DNA from: Paenibacillus sp. MBLB1832
Lineage (GTDB): Bacteria > Bacillota > Bacilli > Paenibacillales > NBRC-103111
Length of the DNA stretch: 64,000 bases
Assembly: GCF_032271945.1 (NCBI RefSeq)
Contig: NZ_CP130319.1
Location: 3,863,001-3,927,000 of the forward strand
Direction: 5' to 3'
Positions 26,418 through 36,301 of this stretch are shown here, in pieces. Numbering within the stretch: position 1 is the first letter of the stretch; every line of letters begins with the position of its first letter. The position numbers were made by a program, and so were the translations under genes. The notes below the pieces were generated by a model. It made no database searches. It saw only the letters and a list, made by a program, of their open reading frames with translations, and was not told where the DNA came from.

Positions 26418-28001
26418 CTATCTCTTACCGTTCTTGAAATCCTTCGGCGTCTGACCTGTATATCTTTGGAAAATTTTCGAGAAATGCCCTGTGTGAGAAA
26501 TGCCCACCTTCTCGGCAATCTCATACACCTTCACATTGCCTGTTAAAATGAGCTCTTTCGCTTTCTCCACGCGATACCGGAGCAAATAATCCGTATAATT
26601 TTCCCGCATGGCTTTCTTAAACTCACGAGTAAACTGACTGGGGCTCAGCCCTACATAGTCAGCTACCATGGAGGAAGAAAGCTGCTCATGATAGCACTCA
26701 TGTGTATAGGTCAGGGCCGTTTTGATCTCCCAGCGCAAAGCGGACTGACTGGGCTGCTGGATGAGCGTCAGCGTTTGACTTAAGCAATCTGTCAGCTCCT
26801 CAAGCTTGCTGGCGGCGGCTGCCTGCTTCTCCAGCTTAAGTTGAGGGACGCCAGCGTCCTCGGCTTTCTTCTTTATCCACTGTGCCGCCCAACTTCTCAG
26901 CTCCTCAGGATTAAATCGTTGTGATCTCATGTGTACGGCTAACGCTTGCATCACCTTATCAGGCGTTTCCATACCCGAAACTGCGGCCTCCAGCTCCTGC
27001 TCCATTTGCTTGCGAGCCTCTGACCGAAATGGGACGTTTTCCCCAATATGATAGGCATTCAGTATCTCACCTTTTTTCTCATAAAAGGCTAACAATCTTA
27101 GCCGATCACACACGGCCCCCCCTTTGGAGAGTGCTTCCAAACTAGGAAGGATACCCGCAATATACGCACATGCTTCCACCTTCATCTCAACGCGCAAAAA
27201 TGTAAGCAATTTACCTGCCGTCAACTGCATCTGGGCCATGCTGATGTCCGCATGAATACGGGAATCTGCGTTATAGATGATGCCGAATCGGCCCGGGCTC
27301 CGCTCAAAAACATCCACATGCCTATCCATTTCCCGCATCCGCTCTTTCAGACGAAGAACTGGACTGTTTCCGTCCAGATCTACTTCAATCGTCTCGAAGT
27401 AGCACTCCACTTCCATATAAGCAATGGCACCTCGCTGAATGGCCAGTCTTTTCTTCGACGCTTGCTCCCAGACGTTCGACGCGTCCCCATGTCCCCCGAG
27501 CAATTGCAAGTAAAATCGACTTTGTACCCAGTCCAGATTTTCATGAACGAATCCCAGCAGCTCTTGCTTCACGCCTTGCTCACTGCGTTCTGCTACAATT
27601 TCACGCCGCTTCTGATCAAGAGCTTCATACAGCTTTTCTTCCAATTTCAAATCGTTTTTCAGCAAATAATCGTCAACGCGCAACTGAAGTGCCTGCTGGG
27701 CGAAGGAAAAATTGGCGTGTGAAGTCAGCAGCACGACTTTGATCTGGGGAAAACGGGAACGAATCATCTGCGTCAGTTCTAATCCGTCCTGGACAGGCAT
27801 CGTAATGTCCGTAATCACAATATCGGGAACCAGCTGCTCACAGAGCTCACCGCCGATTTGCCCGTTAACGGCCTTCCCTACAACCTCAAAACCCCATTTT
27901 GCCCAAGGGAATAACTGACAGATTCCTTCCAGAAAGAAGGGGTCATCTTCGACCAAAATTACCTTCAACGGTTCGGTTTCATGCACGTGTTGTCTAGGCA
28001 T
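26418..28001 (-). CDS. YesN-type response regulator, AraC family
   Basis: Response regulator of 527 residues. ATG 28001 is preferred; a TTG at 28013 directly abuts the GGAGG. The receiver domain has VEDD, phospho-Asp in TDITMPVQDG and Lys in LLKNDL (a K-N rather than K-P at this site). The C-terminus is an AraC double helix-turn-helix (VADYVGLSPSQFTREFKKAMR, IAEKVGISHTGHFSKIFQRYTG). Its start overlaps the kinase gene's end. It is the last gene of the operon beginning at 33379, whose promoter carries the O3 element, so it is the leading candidate for the regulator of all four O3 sites, including its own operon. Confidence 0.92.
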   Translation of the reverse strand: MPRQHVHETEPLKVILVEDDPFFLEGICQLFPWAKWGFEVVGKAVNGQIGGELCEQLVPDIVITDITMPVQDGLELTQMIRSRFPQIKVVLLTSHANFSFAQQALQLRVDDYLLKNDLKLEEKLYEALDQKRREIVAERSEQGVKQELLGFVHENLDWVQSRFYLQLLGGHGDASNVWEQASKKRLAIQRGAIAYMEVECYFETIEVDLDGNSPVLRLKERMREMDRHVDVFERSPGRFGIIYNADSRIHADISMAQMQLTAGKLLTFLRVEMKVEACAYIAGILPSLEALSKGGAVCDRLRLLAFYEKKGEILNAYHIGENVPFRSEARKQMEQELEAAVSGMETPDKVMQALAVHMRSQRFNPEELRSWAAQWIKKKAEDAGVPQLKLEKQAAAASKLEELTDCLSQTLTLIQQPSQSALRWEIKTALTYTHECYHEQLSSSMVADYVGLSPSQFTREFKKAMRENYTDYLLRYRVEKAKELILTGNVKVYEIAEKVGISHTGHFSKIFQRYTGQTPKDFKNGKR

Positions 28002-29754
28002 CCTTCGCTTCAACCTCCATGGGGATCAGAATTTTCATCTGGGTGCCTGCACCCATTTCGCTGCTCACCTGTAATCCGAACGCAAATCCGTACTCCAGCT
28101 TCAATCGTTCATCCACATTATAAACGCCAAGCTTGTTTAAACCTCTTACGTGCGACTTGGCTGATTTCTCAAAGAGCCCTTGCTGCTGCTTGGGGGTCAT
28201 TCCAACACCATTATCCGATACGGTTACCTGGAGGATAGTACCACACCGCTCTGCCGAAATGCGTAGGTTCCCTCCTGTTTGTCTAGGCATAAGCCCATGG
28301 AAAATGGCATTTTCTATTAACGGCTGAAGGGTCATTTTGGGCATCCGAATATCCTGCAGTTCCTCGTTGACATCGATTTTCCACTCGAATACCTTAGGAT
28401 AACGAATTTGCTGAAGATGGATATACGCCTTAGCAATTATCAACTCATCCCGCAAACAGATAATAGCATCCACTTTATCCATGCTGAACGTTAAAATATC
28501 GGACAGGGCTACGATCATCTCCTCCGATTCTCTAACCTTCCCTAGCTTGACGGACCAAAGAATGGAGGTTAGCGTATTTTGAAGAAAGTGAGGATTCATT
28601 TGAGCCGCAAGCGCTCTCATTTCCAACTCTTTTTTCTCCTGTTCTCCCTTCAGCAAACTTAGCGTCGTATCGTTAATACGTTGAATCATCCGATTGTATG
28701 CCGAAGAGAGACGGCCAATTTCATCATACCGCTCCAGCATTCGAGGGGACTCGATAAGTGACGTAGGATCCTTGCCCATATGACGAACCAGCGATGTAAT
28801 CGGCTTGGAAAAGTATCTTGATATATAAAGAGCCACACCTAGGGCCCAAATAAACGCTCCCAGAAAAATATAAATTAACGTGAATCGTACATCCTGCAGG
28901 GCGGAGAACAGATCCTTGTTATCGACGGTCAAAAGCATATTCCATTTGAGAGAGGCGATTTCTCTTTTGAATACGAGACCAGACGCAATCGTTTGATATT
29001 GATCTTTCTCACGCTCCCAGGAAGCGGCAAGCGCTTCGTTCGGTATATACCGATCCTGCTGCGCCTTCATCCAAGGTGAGCCTGCTTTAAACGCGAGAGG
29101 AAAGTACTCCCTTGTATATAAAGCAACGTCTATTTTGCTGCTGCGTGTCAGATAGTCCAGCTTCTGCTCAAGCGAGCGTAAATTGATATTGAAAGCAAGA
29201 ATTCCTTTGTTCTTCTGTGTCACGGGATCATCCACGTTCATAGCAAAGGTAAGGGTCGGTCCGGATAGCTGAGAATTGTAGGGAATCGTTTGCCAAATAC
29301 TGTACTTGTCTTTACTTTCTTGCAATAACTGTGCAATCATCGGCTCCTTATGAACTTCCCAATATCCGTATGGGTATCCAGCCACATGACCGTCTGGCCA
29401 TATGAAGTAAGCCGTATACACAAGCTCTGTGTTGCTTGCGACAAAGTCCTGAAACATCGACCAGATTGCTTTGTCCGACTCTCCATATAACGCTGGTGAT
29501 TTACTTAAGGCTTGCATCGTTTGGCGTACATTCTGGGCCATGAGGTCCATGTAATCAGCCATTTTATCCGCCGTATCAGACACTCGTTCAATCTGCTGCC
29601 TTTCGTACAGATCGCCCATATAGCGCTGAGTGAGCAGACCCACCAGCAAAATGATCACGGTAACAAGCACGAGCAGCATAATAAATAGCTTTAACGAAAG
29701 GCCGAAGCGAGGGGACAATTTGCCCAGTGCCATCGACTCTAGATTGAATTTCAC
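27994..29754 (-). CDS. YesM-family sensor histidine kinase
   Basis: Sensor kinase of about 586 residues from GTG 29754, ten bases after GGAGG; an ATG at 29793 lacks a site. Membrane segments lie near residues 20-42 and 290-312 around an extracytoplasmic sensor of the dCache type. A HAMP linker follows. The phosphoacceptor motif reads QMNPHFLQNTL, with Gln where most relatives have Tyr. ATPase motifs are LQPLIENAIFHGL and DNGVGM. It is encoded between the binding protein and the YesN regulator in the transporter operon and probably senses the imported oligosaccharide outside the cell. Confidence 0.92.
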   Translation of the reverse strand: MKFNLESMALGKLSPRFGLSLKLFIMLLVLVTVIILLVGLLTQRYMGDLYERQQIERVSDTADKMADYMDLMAQNVRQTMQALSKSPALYGESDKAIWSMFQDFVASNTELVYTAYFIWPDGHVAGYPYGYWEVHKEPMIAQLLQESKDKYSIWQTIPYNSQLSGPTLTFAMNVDDPVTQKNKGILAFNINLRSLEQKLDYLTRSSKIDVALYTREYFPLAFKAGSPWMKAQQDRYIPNEALAASWEREKDQYQTIASGLVFKREIASLKWNMLLTVDNKDLFSALQDVRFTLIYIFLGAFIWALGVALYISRYFSKPITSLVRHMGKDPTSLIESPRMLERYDEIGRLSSAYNRMIQRINDTTLSLLKGEQEKKELEMRALAAQMNPHFLQNTLTSILWSVKLGKVRESEEMIVALSDILTFSMDKVDAIICLRDELIIAKAYIHLQQIRYPKVFEWKIDVNEELQDIRMPKMTLQPLIENAIFHGLMPRQTGGNLRISAERCGTILQVTVSDNGVGMTPKQQQGLFEKSAKSHVRGLNKLGVYNVDERLKLEYGFAFGLQVSSEMGAGTQMKILIPMEVEAKDA

Positions 29755-29830
29755 CTCACATCGTCCTCCATTCCTGAAATGGTCAGAAGGCACATGCTAG
29801 CAGCATGCGCCTCTTTCCGTTTCATAGTCC

Positions 29831-31459
29831 CTATTTCTTCGCTGTTGACTTCTCGACTTCCTTCTGAACGGCTTCATAAACTTTATCCATTCCATATTTG
29901 TTGTTTTCATCGAGGAACGCTTTCCATGCGGCATCGTCTAAAGGATCTAGATTGCCAAGGAAGAATTTCGCTTGATAGGTATCGATGCCTTTGCGATAGT
30001 CTGGATACTGCTTGAACACAGCAAGCCCAGGGAAAAGCAGGGAGCTCCGATCCGTAGGCACTACATATTTGTCGTAATCCTTAGCCAGTATGCTCGCATA
30101 TTTGTTCGCCAACTCCAGCAAGGAAGGCTCATCCTTATATTTGGCCAGGAAGGCTTCTGAATTCACATGATTATACGAACGACCAAAGCCATACATGCCC
30201 AAATACGATTTACCATCTGTCACATAAGCGTTATTATATACCGGCTTGCCGCCTTCAACGGTATGCTCTTTGCCTGGAAGCCCCATTTCCGTAAAGAACG
30301 TGCCTTCCGGTGAATAAAACCAATCCATCAATTTCGTAATGCTATCCCAATCCTTGGCAATTGACGTTACAAATGTTATCGATTGATGCTTGCTTCCAGG
30401 TGCATTTGCGTAAAACTTGCCGTCCTTTGAATTGACAATTGGATTCTCAACCATCGCCCATTTTGCGTCTTTAAATCCATTTTGCAGCAACTTGCGTGCG
30501 TAATCAAGCACGATGGTTCCATTGGTCTCAACAATGCCTACCTTGTTGTTAACGATCTTGGTCTCCTGTGCTTTATCGTCCGTAATGCCTTCTTGGTCAA
30601 TCAAGCCATCCTTAAACCAGGACTGCACTGTCTTGAACGCATAGCGTCCGTTCTCAGTCGCATACGGGTTCATACGCTTGCCGTCAATCACAACATCCGA
30701 CCATGGATTGGCGCCCAGGAAGGTCATCCATTCGTTCATTTGCCCGAAGTTCTTTCTTGGCACCATACCGAAAGTGTCATTTTTGCCATTGCCATCCGGA
30801 TCATTCTTCACGAAAGCTTTCATCAAGCTGGTCAAATCATCGGTTGTCTTCGGCATCTGCAGACCCAGCTTATCGACCCAATCCTTGCGCACCCAGAAAT
30901 AACTTAGGTTCGGATTCCCGAGTGCCGGCCTCGTTGGGAAGCCATAGTTCTGCCCGTTATTCCGAGAGGAGCCCTCCCATACTGCTTGTGGAACATTAGC
31001 GGTCATGTTCGGCATTTTGTCCTTATACTGCTTCAGCTTATCGTTAATGGGAACGATGGTGCCATTATCCATCCATTCCTGCTGGACGTCAAAATATTGA
31101 AACATATCGATTTGCTTACCGCCGGCGAGTTCCACAGCGAGCTTCTGTTTAAACTCGTCCCCTGTGCCAGGGTAATAAATTGGAACAAGTCTTATACCCG
31201 TTTTCTCAAAAATGTAACGCGTGTACGGATTGTCCTGTTGATCATCCCCGGTCTTACCGAAAGCGGACTGTGCAGATGCAACCATATTCATGGCTACGGT
31301 AATTTTGGGTGCGGTTTCCCACGTTACCTTGGGCTTATTGTCGCTTGGCGCCACAGTATTGGAAGCACCCTCCCCACCTTTGGAGCACCCTATCAGTGTA
31401 GAAGCAAGCAAGGTAAGTCCTGTGCTGACGAGCAGCAGCTTTTTGAATCGAGTTTTCAT
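29831..31459 (-). CDS. Extracellular solute-binding lipoprotein (LplA type)
   Basis: Binding lipoprotein of 542 residues, ATG 31459 with GGGAGG upstream. The lipobox is STLIGCSKGG (Cys25). DPDGNGKNDTFGMV and the WFKDGLIDQEG segment are typical of LplA-like binding proteins. It follows two permease genes in the same operon. The 69-bp gap before it holds a small GC-rich hairpin (TCCGC/GCGGA, near 31505) that may help raise its expression relative to the permeases. Confidence 0.93.
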   Translation of the reverse strand: MKTRFKKLLLVSTGLTLLASTLIGCSKGGEGASNTVAPSDNKPKVTWETAPKITVAMNMVASAQSAFGKTGDDQQDNPYTRYIFEKTGIRLVPIYYPGTGDEFKQKLAVELAGGKQIDMFQYFDVQQEWMDNGTIVPINDKLKQYKDKMPNMTANVPQAVWEGSSRNNGQNYGFPTRPALGNPNLSYFWVRKDWVDKLGLQMPKTTDDLTSLMKAFVKNDPDGNGKNDTFGMVPRKNFGQMNEWMTFLGANPWSDVVIDGKRMNPYATENGRYAFKTVQSWFKDGLIDQEGITDDKAQETKIVNNKVGIVETNGTIVLDYARKLLQNGFKDAKWAMVENPIVNSKDGKFYANAPGSKHQSITFVTSIAKDWDSITKLMDWFYSPEGTFFTEMGLPGKEHTVEGGKPVYNNAYVTDGKSYLGMYGFGRSYNHVNSEAFLAKYKDEPSLLELANKYASILAKDYDKYVVPTDRSSLLFPGLAVFKQYPDYRKGIDTYQAKFFLGNLDPLDDAAWKAFLDENNKYGMDKVYEAVQKEVEKSTAKK

Positions 31460-31528
31460 CTGTCTTTTTCCTCCCTTTTATATTGTACATTTTTATCGTC
31501 CATCCGCGAAGCGGAGAGAACACACTAA

Positions 31529-32407
31529 TTACTTAATAGAACCGACCATCATCCCTTTGACAAAATACTTCTGTACGAATGGATACACAAGTAGAATAGG
31601 AAGCGTTGTCAACATGAGCGTAGCCGCCTTGACTTGATCGGGTGCGATGGCATCGACTTCTCGCTCAATCGTTTGTCCAGTCGAGGAGGTAATCGTGCCG
31701 ACCTGAATGATCTCTCTCAAATACACTTGAAGCAGCTGCTTTTTCTCATCCAAATAGATGATCGAGTTGAAGAAGGTATTCCAGCCTCCTACCGCATTAA
31801 ACAAGGCAAGTGCCGCGATGACCGGCATGGAAAGAGGAACCACAATTTGAAAAAAAGTACGAAAGGGTGACGCACCGTCAATAGAAGCTGCTTCCTCCAG
31901 CCCCTCCGGAAGCTGACTGAAAAAGTTTCGAAAAATAATAACATGCCATATATTAATGGCCGCTGGCAGCCACAGAGCCCAATAGGAATTAATTAAACCC
32001 AGGCTTTTAATAAGCAAATACGAAGGGATAAAGCCCCCGCCTCCGAAGAGCATAAGAAAGACCAGCACGTTCATGATAAGGCCGCGTCCCTTGAGAAAGG
32101 ATTTGGACAAGGGATAAGCGAAGGCCATGCTCATGACGGTTTGAATAACGGTGATGAACGCTGTGAAATAAATCGTTTGAAGAAAAGAGTTGATGAAGCG
32201 TTTGTCGCCCATCACGTACGTATACGTGTCCGTTTGAAAGTTAACAGGCCACAGGTTCACACGTCCAGAAATGACATCAATGGAGCTGCTGAACGATACA
32301 GCAATGGTATTCACCAGCGGGTACAGCATCACCAGAATGAGGAAAATCATAAAGCTAATATTACAGATGTTAAACATGCGTTCTCCTGTCGTCGGCTTGA
32401 TTAGCAA
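31529..32407 (-). CDS. Carbohydrate ABC transporter permease (YtcP/LplC type)
   Basis: Permease of 292 residues from TTG 32407, seven bases after GGAGG. Six membrane segments are predicted, the first near residues 14-34. The EAA loop reads EEAASIDGASPFRTFFQIVVP and the C-terminus VYPFVQKYFVKGMMVGSIK. It is 15 bases after the partner permease in the O3-controlled operon. Confidence 0.93.
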   Translation of the reverse strand: MLIKPTTGERMFNICNISFMIFLILVMLYPLVNTIAVSFSSSIDVISGRVNLWPVNFQTDTYTYVMGDKRFINSFLQTIYFTAFITVIQTVMSMAFAYPLSKSFLKGRGLIMNVLVFLMLFGGGGFIPSYLLIKSLGLINSYWALWLPAAINIWHVIIFRNFFSQLPEGLEEAASIDGASPFRTFFQIVVPLSMPVIAALALFNAVGGWNTFFNSIIYLDEKKQLLQVYLREIIQVGTITSSTGQTIEREVDAIAPDQVKAATLMLTTLPILLVYPFVQKYFVKGMMVGSIK

Positions 32408-32422
32408 TTGGAGCCCTCCTCT

Positions 32423-33379
32423 CTAGAATACAGCTTCATTACGCAGCCACTTGGCAATGCGATTAGCTAGAATAACTAATCCAAAGCCTATGACGGATTG
32501 AAACAATCCAAGCGCCACGGAGAAGCTGTAACGCTGCTGCACAATCCCGACATTGTAATTATAAGTACTGAATACCTCAGAGATTTGCTGAACAGAAGGA
32601 TTGGATAAAATGAATATTTTTTCAAATCCGACATCCAGCATATGCCCCATTTGCAGTACAAGGTTCAATACAATGACGAACGCCATGCCGGGCAGCGTAA
32701 TATGCAGCATGCGACGCAAGCGGCTTGCTCCGTCCATAATCGCCGCCTCGTACTGTTCTTGCTCAATCCCCGTTATAGCCGCCATATACAGGATGGTTCC
32801 CCATCCTGCACTCTTCCAGATTTCACCTGAAACGAGAATGGGATAAAACCAGGATTGCTGAAGCAGCAGCATGAACGGCTCAACTCCCAGCCACTCGAAA
32901 ACGATGCGGATCGGGCCTGTACTAGGTGAAAGAAGCCGGATAATAAAGCCCCCTACGATGACCCAGGAGAAAAAATGCGGGATATACACGATGGACTGGG
33001 TTACACGTTTGAACCATTCCATGCGCAGCTCATTCAACAGCAGAGCCAGCACGATGGGAGCCGGGAAAACGAAGATTAGCTCCAGCAGGTTGATGGTGAG
33101 AGAGTTTTTCAAAATCCTGAAAAAATCCGGATGATGAAACAGCACCTTGAACCAGTCCAGTCCCACCCAGGGACTTCCGTTAATCCCTTTAAAAATGTTG
33201 TAGTCCTTGAAGGCAACCGTAATCCCGTAAAATGGCGCTATTCGAAAAATTGCGATGAGAACGATGCCGGGAAGAAGCATCAAATAATAAAATTTGTATC
33301 GATTGACATATCTCCAGAAGTCGCTTCTCACCTTTGGTCGGGTCGAAGGCAGCACCGTTTCTTCTACAAGCGCTTTCAT
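32423..33379 (-). CDS. Carbohydrate ABC transporter permease (LplB type)
   Basis: Permease of 318 residues. ATG 33379 is preferred over GTG 33388 because AGGTGAT lies at proper spacing. The EAA loop is YEAAIMDGASRLRRMLHITLP. It is the first gene of the five-gene operon permease-permease-binding protein-YesM-YesN. A cre-like palindrome overlaps its start codon, and site O3a lies about 70 bases upstream. Confidence 0.93.
   Translation of the reverse strand: MKALVEETVLPSTRPKVRSDFWRYVNRYKFYYLMLLPGIVLIAIFRIAPFYGITVAFKDYNIFKGINGSPWVGLDWFKVLFHHPDFFRILKNSLTINLLELIFVFPAPIVLALLLNELRMEWFKRVTQSIVYIPHFFSWVIVGGFIIRLLSPSTGPIRIVFEWLGVEPFMLLLQQSWFYPILVSGEIWKSAGWGTILYMAAITGIEQEQYEAAIMDGASRLRRMLHITLPGMAFVIVLNLVLQMGHMLDVGFEKIFILSNPSVQQISEVFSTYNYNVGIVQQRYSFSVALGLFQSVIGFGLVILANRIAKWLRNEAVF
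33365..33378. promoter_or_regulatory. Candidate CcpA (cre) site over the permease start
   Basis: TACAAGCGCTTTCA matches the Gram-positive cre consensus TGWAANCGNTNWCA at 12 of 14 positions, including the central GCGC-containing core. Position over a start codon would block early elongation or initiation. Catabolite repression of a sugar-uptake operon is expected, but such matches also occur by chance in coding DNA. Confidence 0.3.
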
Positions 33380-33417
33380 TCCTATCACCTACTTCAATTG
33401 TCTTCCTTACAAGTCTC

Positions 33418-33469
33418 ATTATAGAAGAAAAGCAGCTTGATTCATCTACACTACTCTGCTGTTTTCCGC
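33418..33469 (-). promoter_or_regulatory. Promoter with O3 element (site O3a)
   Basis: On the minus strand, GCGGAAAACAGCAGAG then TAGTGTA (33447-33469) lies 23 bp upstream of TATAAT (33418-33423). No -35 box is visible; the element sits where a class-II activator would touch RNA polymerase. It drives the transporter/YesM/YesN operon. Equivalent sites are at 39816-39838, 43337-43359 and 51348-51371. Confidence 0.6.
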
Positions 33470-33487
33470 ACTATTCACGCATGCTTT

Positions 33488-35635
33488 TTACCACGCAATC
33501 GTAATCAGTGATCTGTCGTGTGCAGACTCCACCGTGCCTGCAAGCCTGTATGCACCTCTTGTATACGTAATTTCAACAGGTGTATGATTAACCGTTACCT
33601 GCTTGGGCGCTCTCTCGGAGGCGAACACGAAAGGCCCCCCCTCCTCCAACACGACAGTTGATCGGTCAGCGCTGTGTGTCATGGATAAAACGGCCGCAGA
33701 AGAGATATATTTATCAGCAAGTCCAATTGCTGCGAAGCCATGTAACAGTGGGGTAACGATGTAGAGCTGCAGCTCGCCTTCCTGGAGATGGATAGCTATC
33801 CCATCATCCCTTGTTAGGATTCGAAGCTCCTGGCTGAAATGCTCATATACAGCAAACTTGTCACCCTCGAGTCCCGAGATATCATTCACGGAGACCGTCC
33901 CTCTCACATCTTCTCCAGCCAGATGGATATTAAAAGCAGCAAGCACGCCGGATTGTCCGCTTCGGTTCCATACCTTTAACGGAATCTTGTCTTCATGGGG
34001 ATTGGCGAGCAGACAGTCCCTCGTCGGCAGTCCCGGCTGATCGCAGCGGAGGATACGTCCGCTGGACAGGATGAGCGGCCACAGCGTCTGAGCCTTCGTG
34101 GCGCCAACGGCATCACTGACATAGACGGGACCGCCGCTGACGGCACGCAGGACCGCATTATGCACCGCATGCGTATGGTGCGACCAGAACATGTCCCAAT
34201 CGGTCCAGTAGAAAGCGCCGTGAAAGAAGGCATTGTACGCATTTTGGAGCGCATGCTCGTGAAAGCCTTTCGAGTCTTTGGGAAAGAAATCTTCGCTATT
34301 TCTTGACAACCCAGAGGATGGGCGTGACCATACGTTTTCCGAAGCCATCCCCATGCAGTTGATCAGCTGACCTCCGAAATGAAGGCCGACAGAAGCCTCC
34401 AGCGCTTTATGCGCTTCAGATGCTGCATGTCCAATACTACCTTGGTAAGCAAGTAGGTTGATCAATACACTTTGATAATCCACCTTAACGAAATCGACGC
34501 CTTGCGTCTTTAATTGCGCATGCCACTTGTCCCAGAAACGAAAAGCGAACTGGGCATCTGGCTTCGGGATCAGCTTCCCGCAGTTCGTCTTGCGAAGGGA
34601 GGCTGCCATTTCCAGCGCAAGCCTGCTCCCGGGTTCAATGCCGTTCCAATATCCGATAAGCGTATGCCAGACGCCGACTTCCTTAATACCGAACTCCGTC
34701 TTGAGCTTGCGGATAACAGGCTCTAATCCTTGTGGAAACTTCGCGGGCTGAGCTTCAAAGGAACGCAGCGCATAGTCGTGGTCATCCGACCAGCCTGCGT
34801 CGATAATAAACCAGCCGATCGGAAGCCCCAGCTGCTTCATTTCCTCCGCTTTGGCCAGCAGGCCCTCGGCGGATACTTCGTAATAGAACGCATCCCAACT
34901 GCACCAGCCCAGCTTGTTCAGCACCTCCGGGAACTTGCGGTTCTCACGCGTTCCGCCGCCCCGCCCGAGCAGACGTAGGCCGGCTGACGCAGCGTTATCC
35001 GACAGCAAGAAGGGATTGTCCCCTTCTGCCAATATAAAAGCCAGTGTCTCCACATTACTGTAGCCACCCTCATAAGCCGAAATCGTGATGTCAAAGCCCT
35101 CTGCGTTTCCACTTAGCGCCGTCTTGAATGCGTCCGCGCACACAGGCAGGAGATAGTTGTAGGTGTCGCTTGTCTGCCAAAGCAGAGCCTGCGTCCGAGT
35201 GGGCAGCTCAGAAGCCGGCTTTATGAAGGCTGGGCGTGTCCACCAATCCTTATACAAATGAATGGCCATCAAGCCATTGGCTTCAGGAAGCTCGGCTGCC
35301 AGCAAACGAATCCCCTTTTCCGCCAGCAGGGTATGACTCTTCCCTCCTACCATCTCCCACGTGGATTGGAATCCAACATAGATAGCTGACCAGCCTTCAT
35401 AGCTTTTCACTCGAATCGTGAATTCGATGGCACCTTTGAGCCCGGAGTAGACCATTATGGTTTCTTCATAGCCGCCTTGGCTGTCAACGCCTTTGCTCGA
35501 CTTGGTGTCAGAGAGTTCCAGTTCCGGCTCTTCATCTCGGTCCAAGCCAAGCTGTGGGCGAAGTCCCTCCAGTACGGATCGCCCCGAACCATTCAGTAAC
35601 CGAAGTCCGCTCTGTTCATTGCTAACTTTTAACAT
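33488..35635 (-). CDS. GH36 alpha-galactosidase / raffinose-synthase-like protein
   Basis: Cytoplasmic protein of 715 residues resembling the raffinose synthase/Sip1 branch of GH36. LGWCSWDAFYY and IIDAGWSDDHDY form the barrel start, the nucleophile Asp is in FVKVDYQ, and the acid/base region is YWTDWDMFWSHH. Bacterial members hydrolyse alpha-galactosides rather than make raffinose, so alpha-galactosidase is the better guess. It differs clearly from the GH36 enzyme at 19617-21746. It is the last gene of the heparinase-like operon, 18 bases after the GDSL gene. Confidence 0.85.
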   Translation of the reverse strand: MLKVSNEQSGLRLLNGSGRSVLEGLRPQLGLDRDEEPELELSDTKSSKGVDSQGGYEETIMVYSGLKGAIEFTIRVKSYEGWSAIYVGFQSTWEMVGGKSHTLLAEKGIRLLAAELPEANGLMAIHLYKDWWTRPAFIKPASELPTRTQALLWQTSDTYNYLLPVCADAFKTALSGNAEGFDITISAYEGGYSNVETLAFILAEGDNPFLLSDNAASAGLRLLGRGGGTRENRKFPEVLNKLGWCSWDAFYYEVSAEGLLAKAEEMKQLGLPIGWFIIDAGWSDDHDYALRSFEAQPAKFPQGLEPVIRKLKTEFGIKEVGVWHTLIGYWNGIEPGSRLALEMAASLRKTNCGKLIPKPDAQFAFRFWDKWHAQLKTQGVDFVKVDYQSVLINLLAYQGSIGHAASEAHKALEASVGLHFGGQLINCMGMASENVWSRPSSGLSRNSEDFFPKDSKGFHEHALQNAYNAFFHGAFYWTDWDMFWSHHTHAVHNAVLRAVSGGPVYVSDAVGATKAQTLWPLILSSGRILRCDQPGLPTRDCLLANPHEDKIPLKVWNRSGQSGVLAAFNIHLAGEDVRGTVSVNDISGLEGDKFAVYEHFSQELRILTRDDGIAIHLQEGELQLYIVTPLLHGFAAIGLADKYISSAAVLSMTHSADRSTVVLEEGGPFVFASERAPKQVTVNHTPVEITYTRGAYRLAGTVESAHDRSLITIAW

Positions 35636-35653
35636 GGATTTACCCTCCGCTAT

Positions 35654-36274
35654 TCAAATCACGATGTCATGCAGCGCCAACGTGTTTCTCAGGATCCGTG
35701 CCATGATGTCATAGCCGCTCACATTGGGATGAATGCCATCCCCAGCCAACTCGTGCCGCAAGGTGATGCCATCTTCTCCCGTAAGCTCGCTATGATAGTC
35801 CACATACACGAAGCCGAGCTCCCCTGCCAGCTCACGAATGGCTGCATTAATCTGCACGAGCATGAGATTTCGTGTCCGATCCGTCTGGTGCTGTGGCAGG
35901 TTCGTCGGAAGAATCGAGCAAAGGATTAACGATTGCCCCTGTCGTTCGCACAGCTCGGCAAGTGCTGTCACTTGGGTCACCACATTGCGGGTGATGCACT
36001 GTACAAGCTTTTCCTCTTCACACGTAAAATCATCCAACACCCACGTATCGTTAATGCCGACACAAAGTACAATATGCCTCGGCTTTAGCTGCAGGGCATC
36101 GGCTTCAAATCGCTGGCGCAGTGACTTGCTTTTGTCCCCGCCGATTCCCCTGTTAATCAGCACCTGCGCTTTGTCGCCGAAGTAGGCGTACAACTCACAG
36201 CCTTGGGTAATCGAATCGCCGATGAATACATAATCAACGGCTGCGCCGTTTCGAATCAGCATGTCGTTCTTCAC
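35654..36274 (-). CDS. SGNH/GDSL-family esterase
   Basis: Cytoplasmic hydrolase of 206 residues from GTG 36274. The four SGNH blocks are present: GDSIT with Ser21, the GIGGD block, GIND, and DGIHPN with the Asp-His pair. Members in such loci remove acetyl groups from carbohydrates. No signal peptide is seen, so it would act on imported oligosaccharides. It lies in the heparinase-DUF4832-GDSL-GH36 operon with 18-27 base gaps. Confidence 0.9.
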   Translation of the reverse strand: MKNDMLIRNGAAVDYVFIGDSITQGCELYAYFGDKAQVLINRGIGGDKSKSLRQRFEADALQLKPRHIVLCVGINDTWVLDDFTCEEEKLVQCITRNVVTQVTALAELCERQGQSLILCSILPTNLPQHQTDRTRNLMLVQINAAIRELAGELGFVYVDYHSELTGEDGITLRHELAGDGIHPNVSGYDIMARILRNTLALHDIVI

Positions 36275-36301
36275 TTGTCCCTCGACCCTTTCCTCGCGAT
36301 G

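Noticed and set aside
26357..26524. Minus-strand frame continuing upstream of the DHFR remnant
   Set aside because: Only 26258-26356 resembles DHFR; the upstream part overlaps the YesN gene in another frame and has no meaning.
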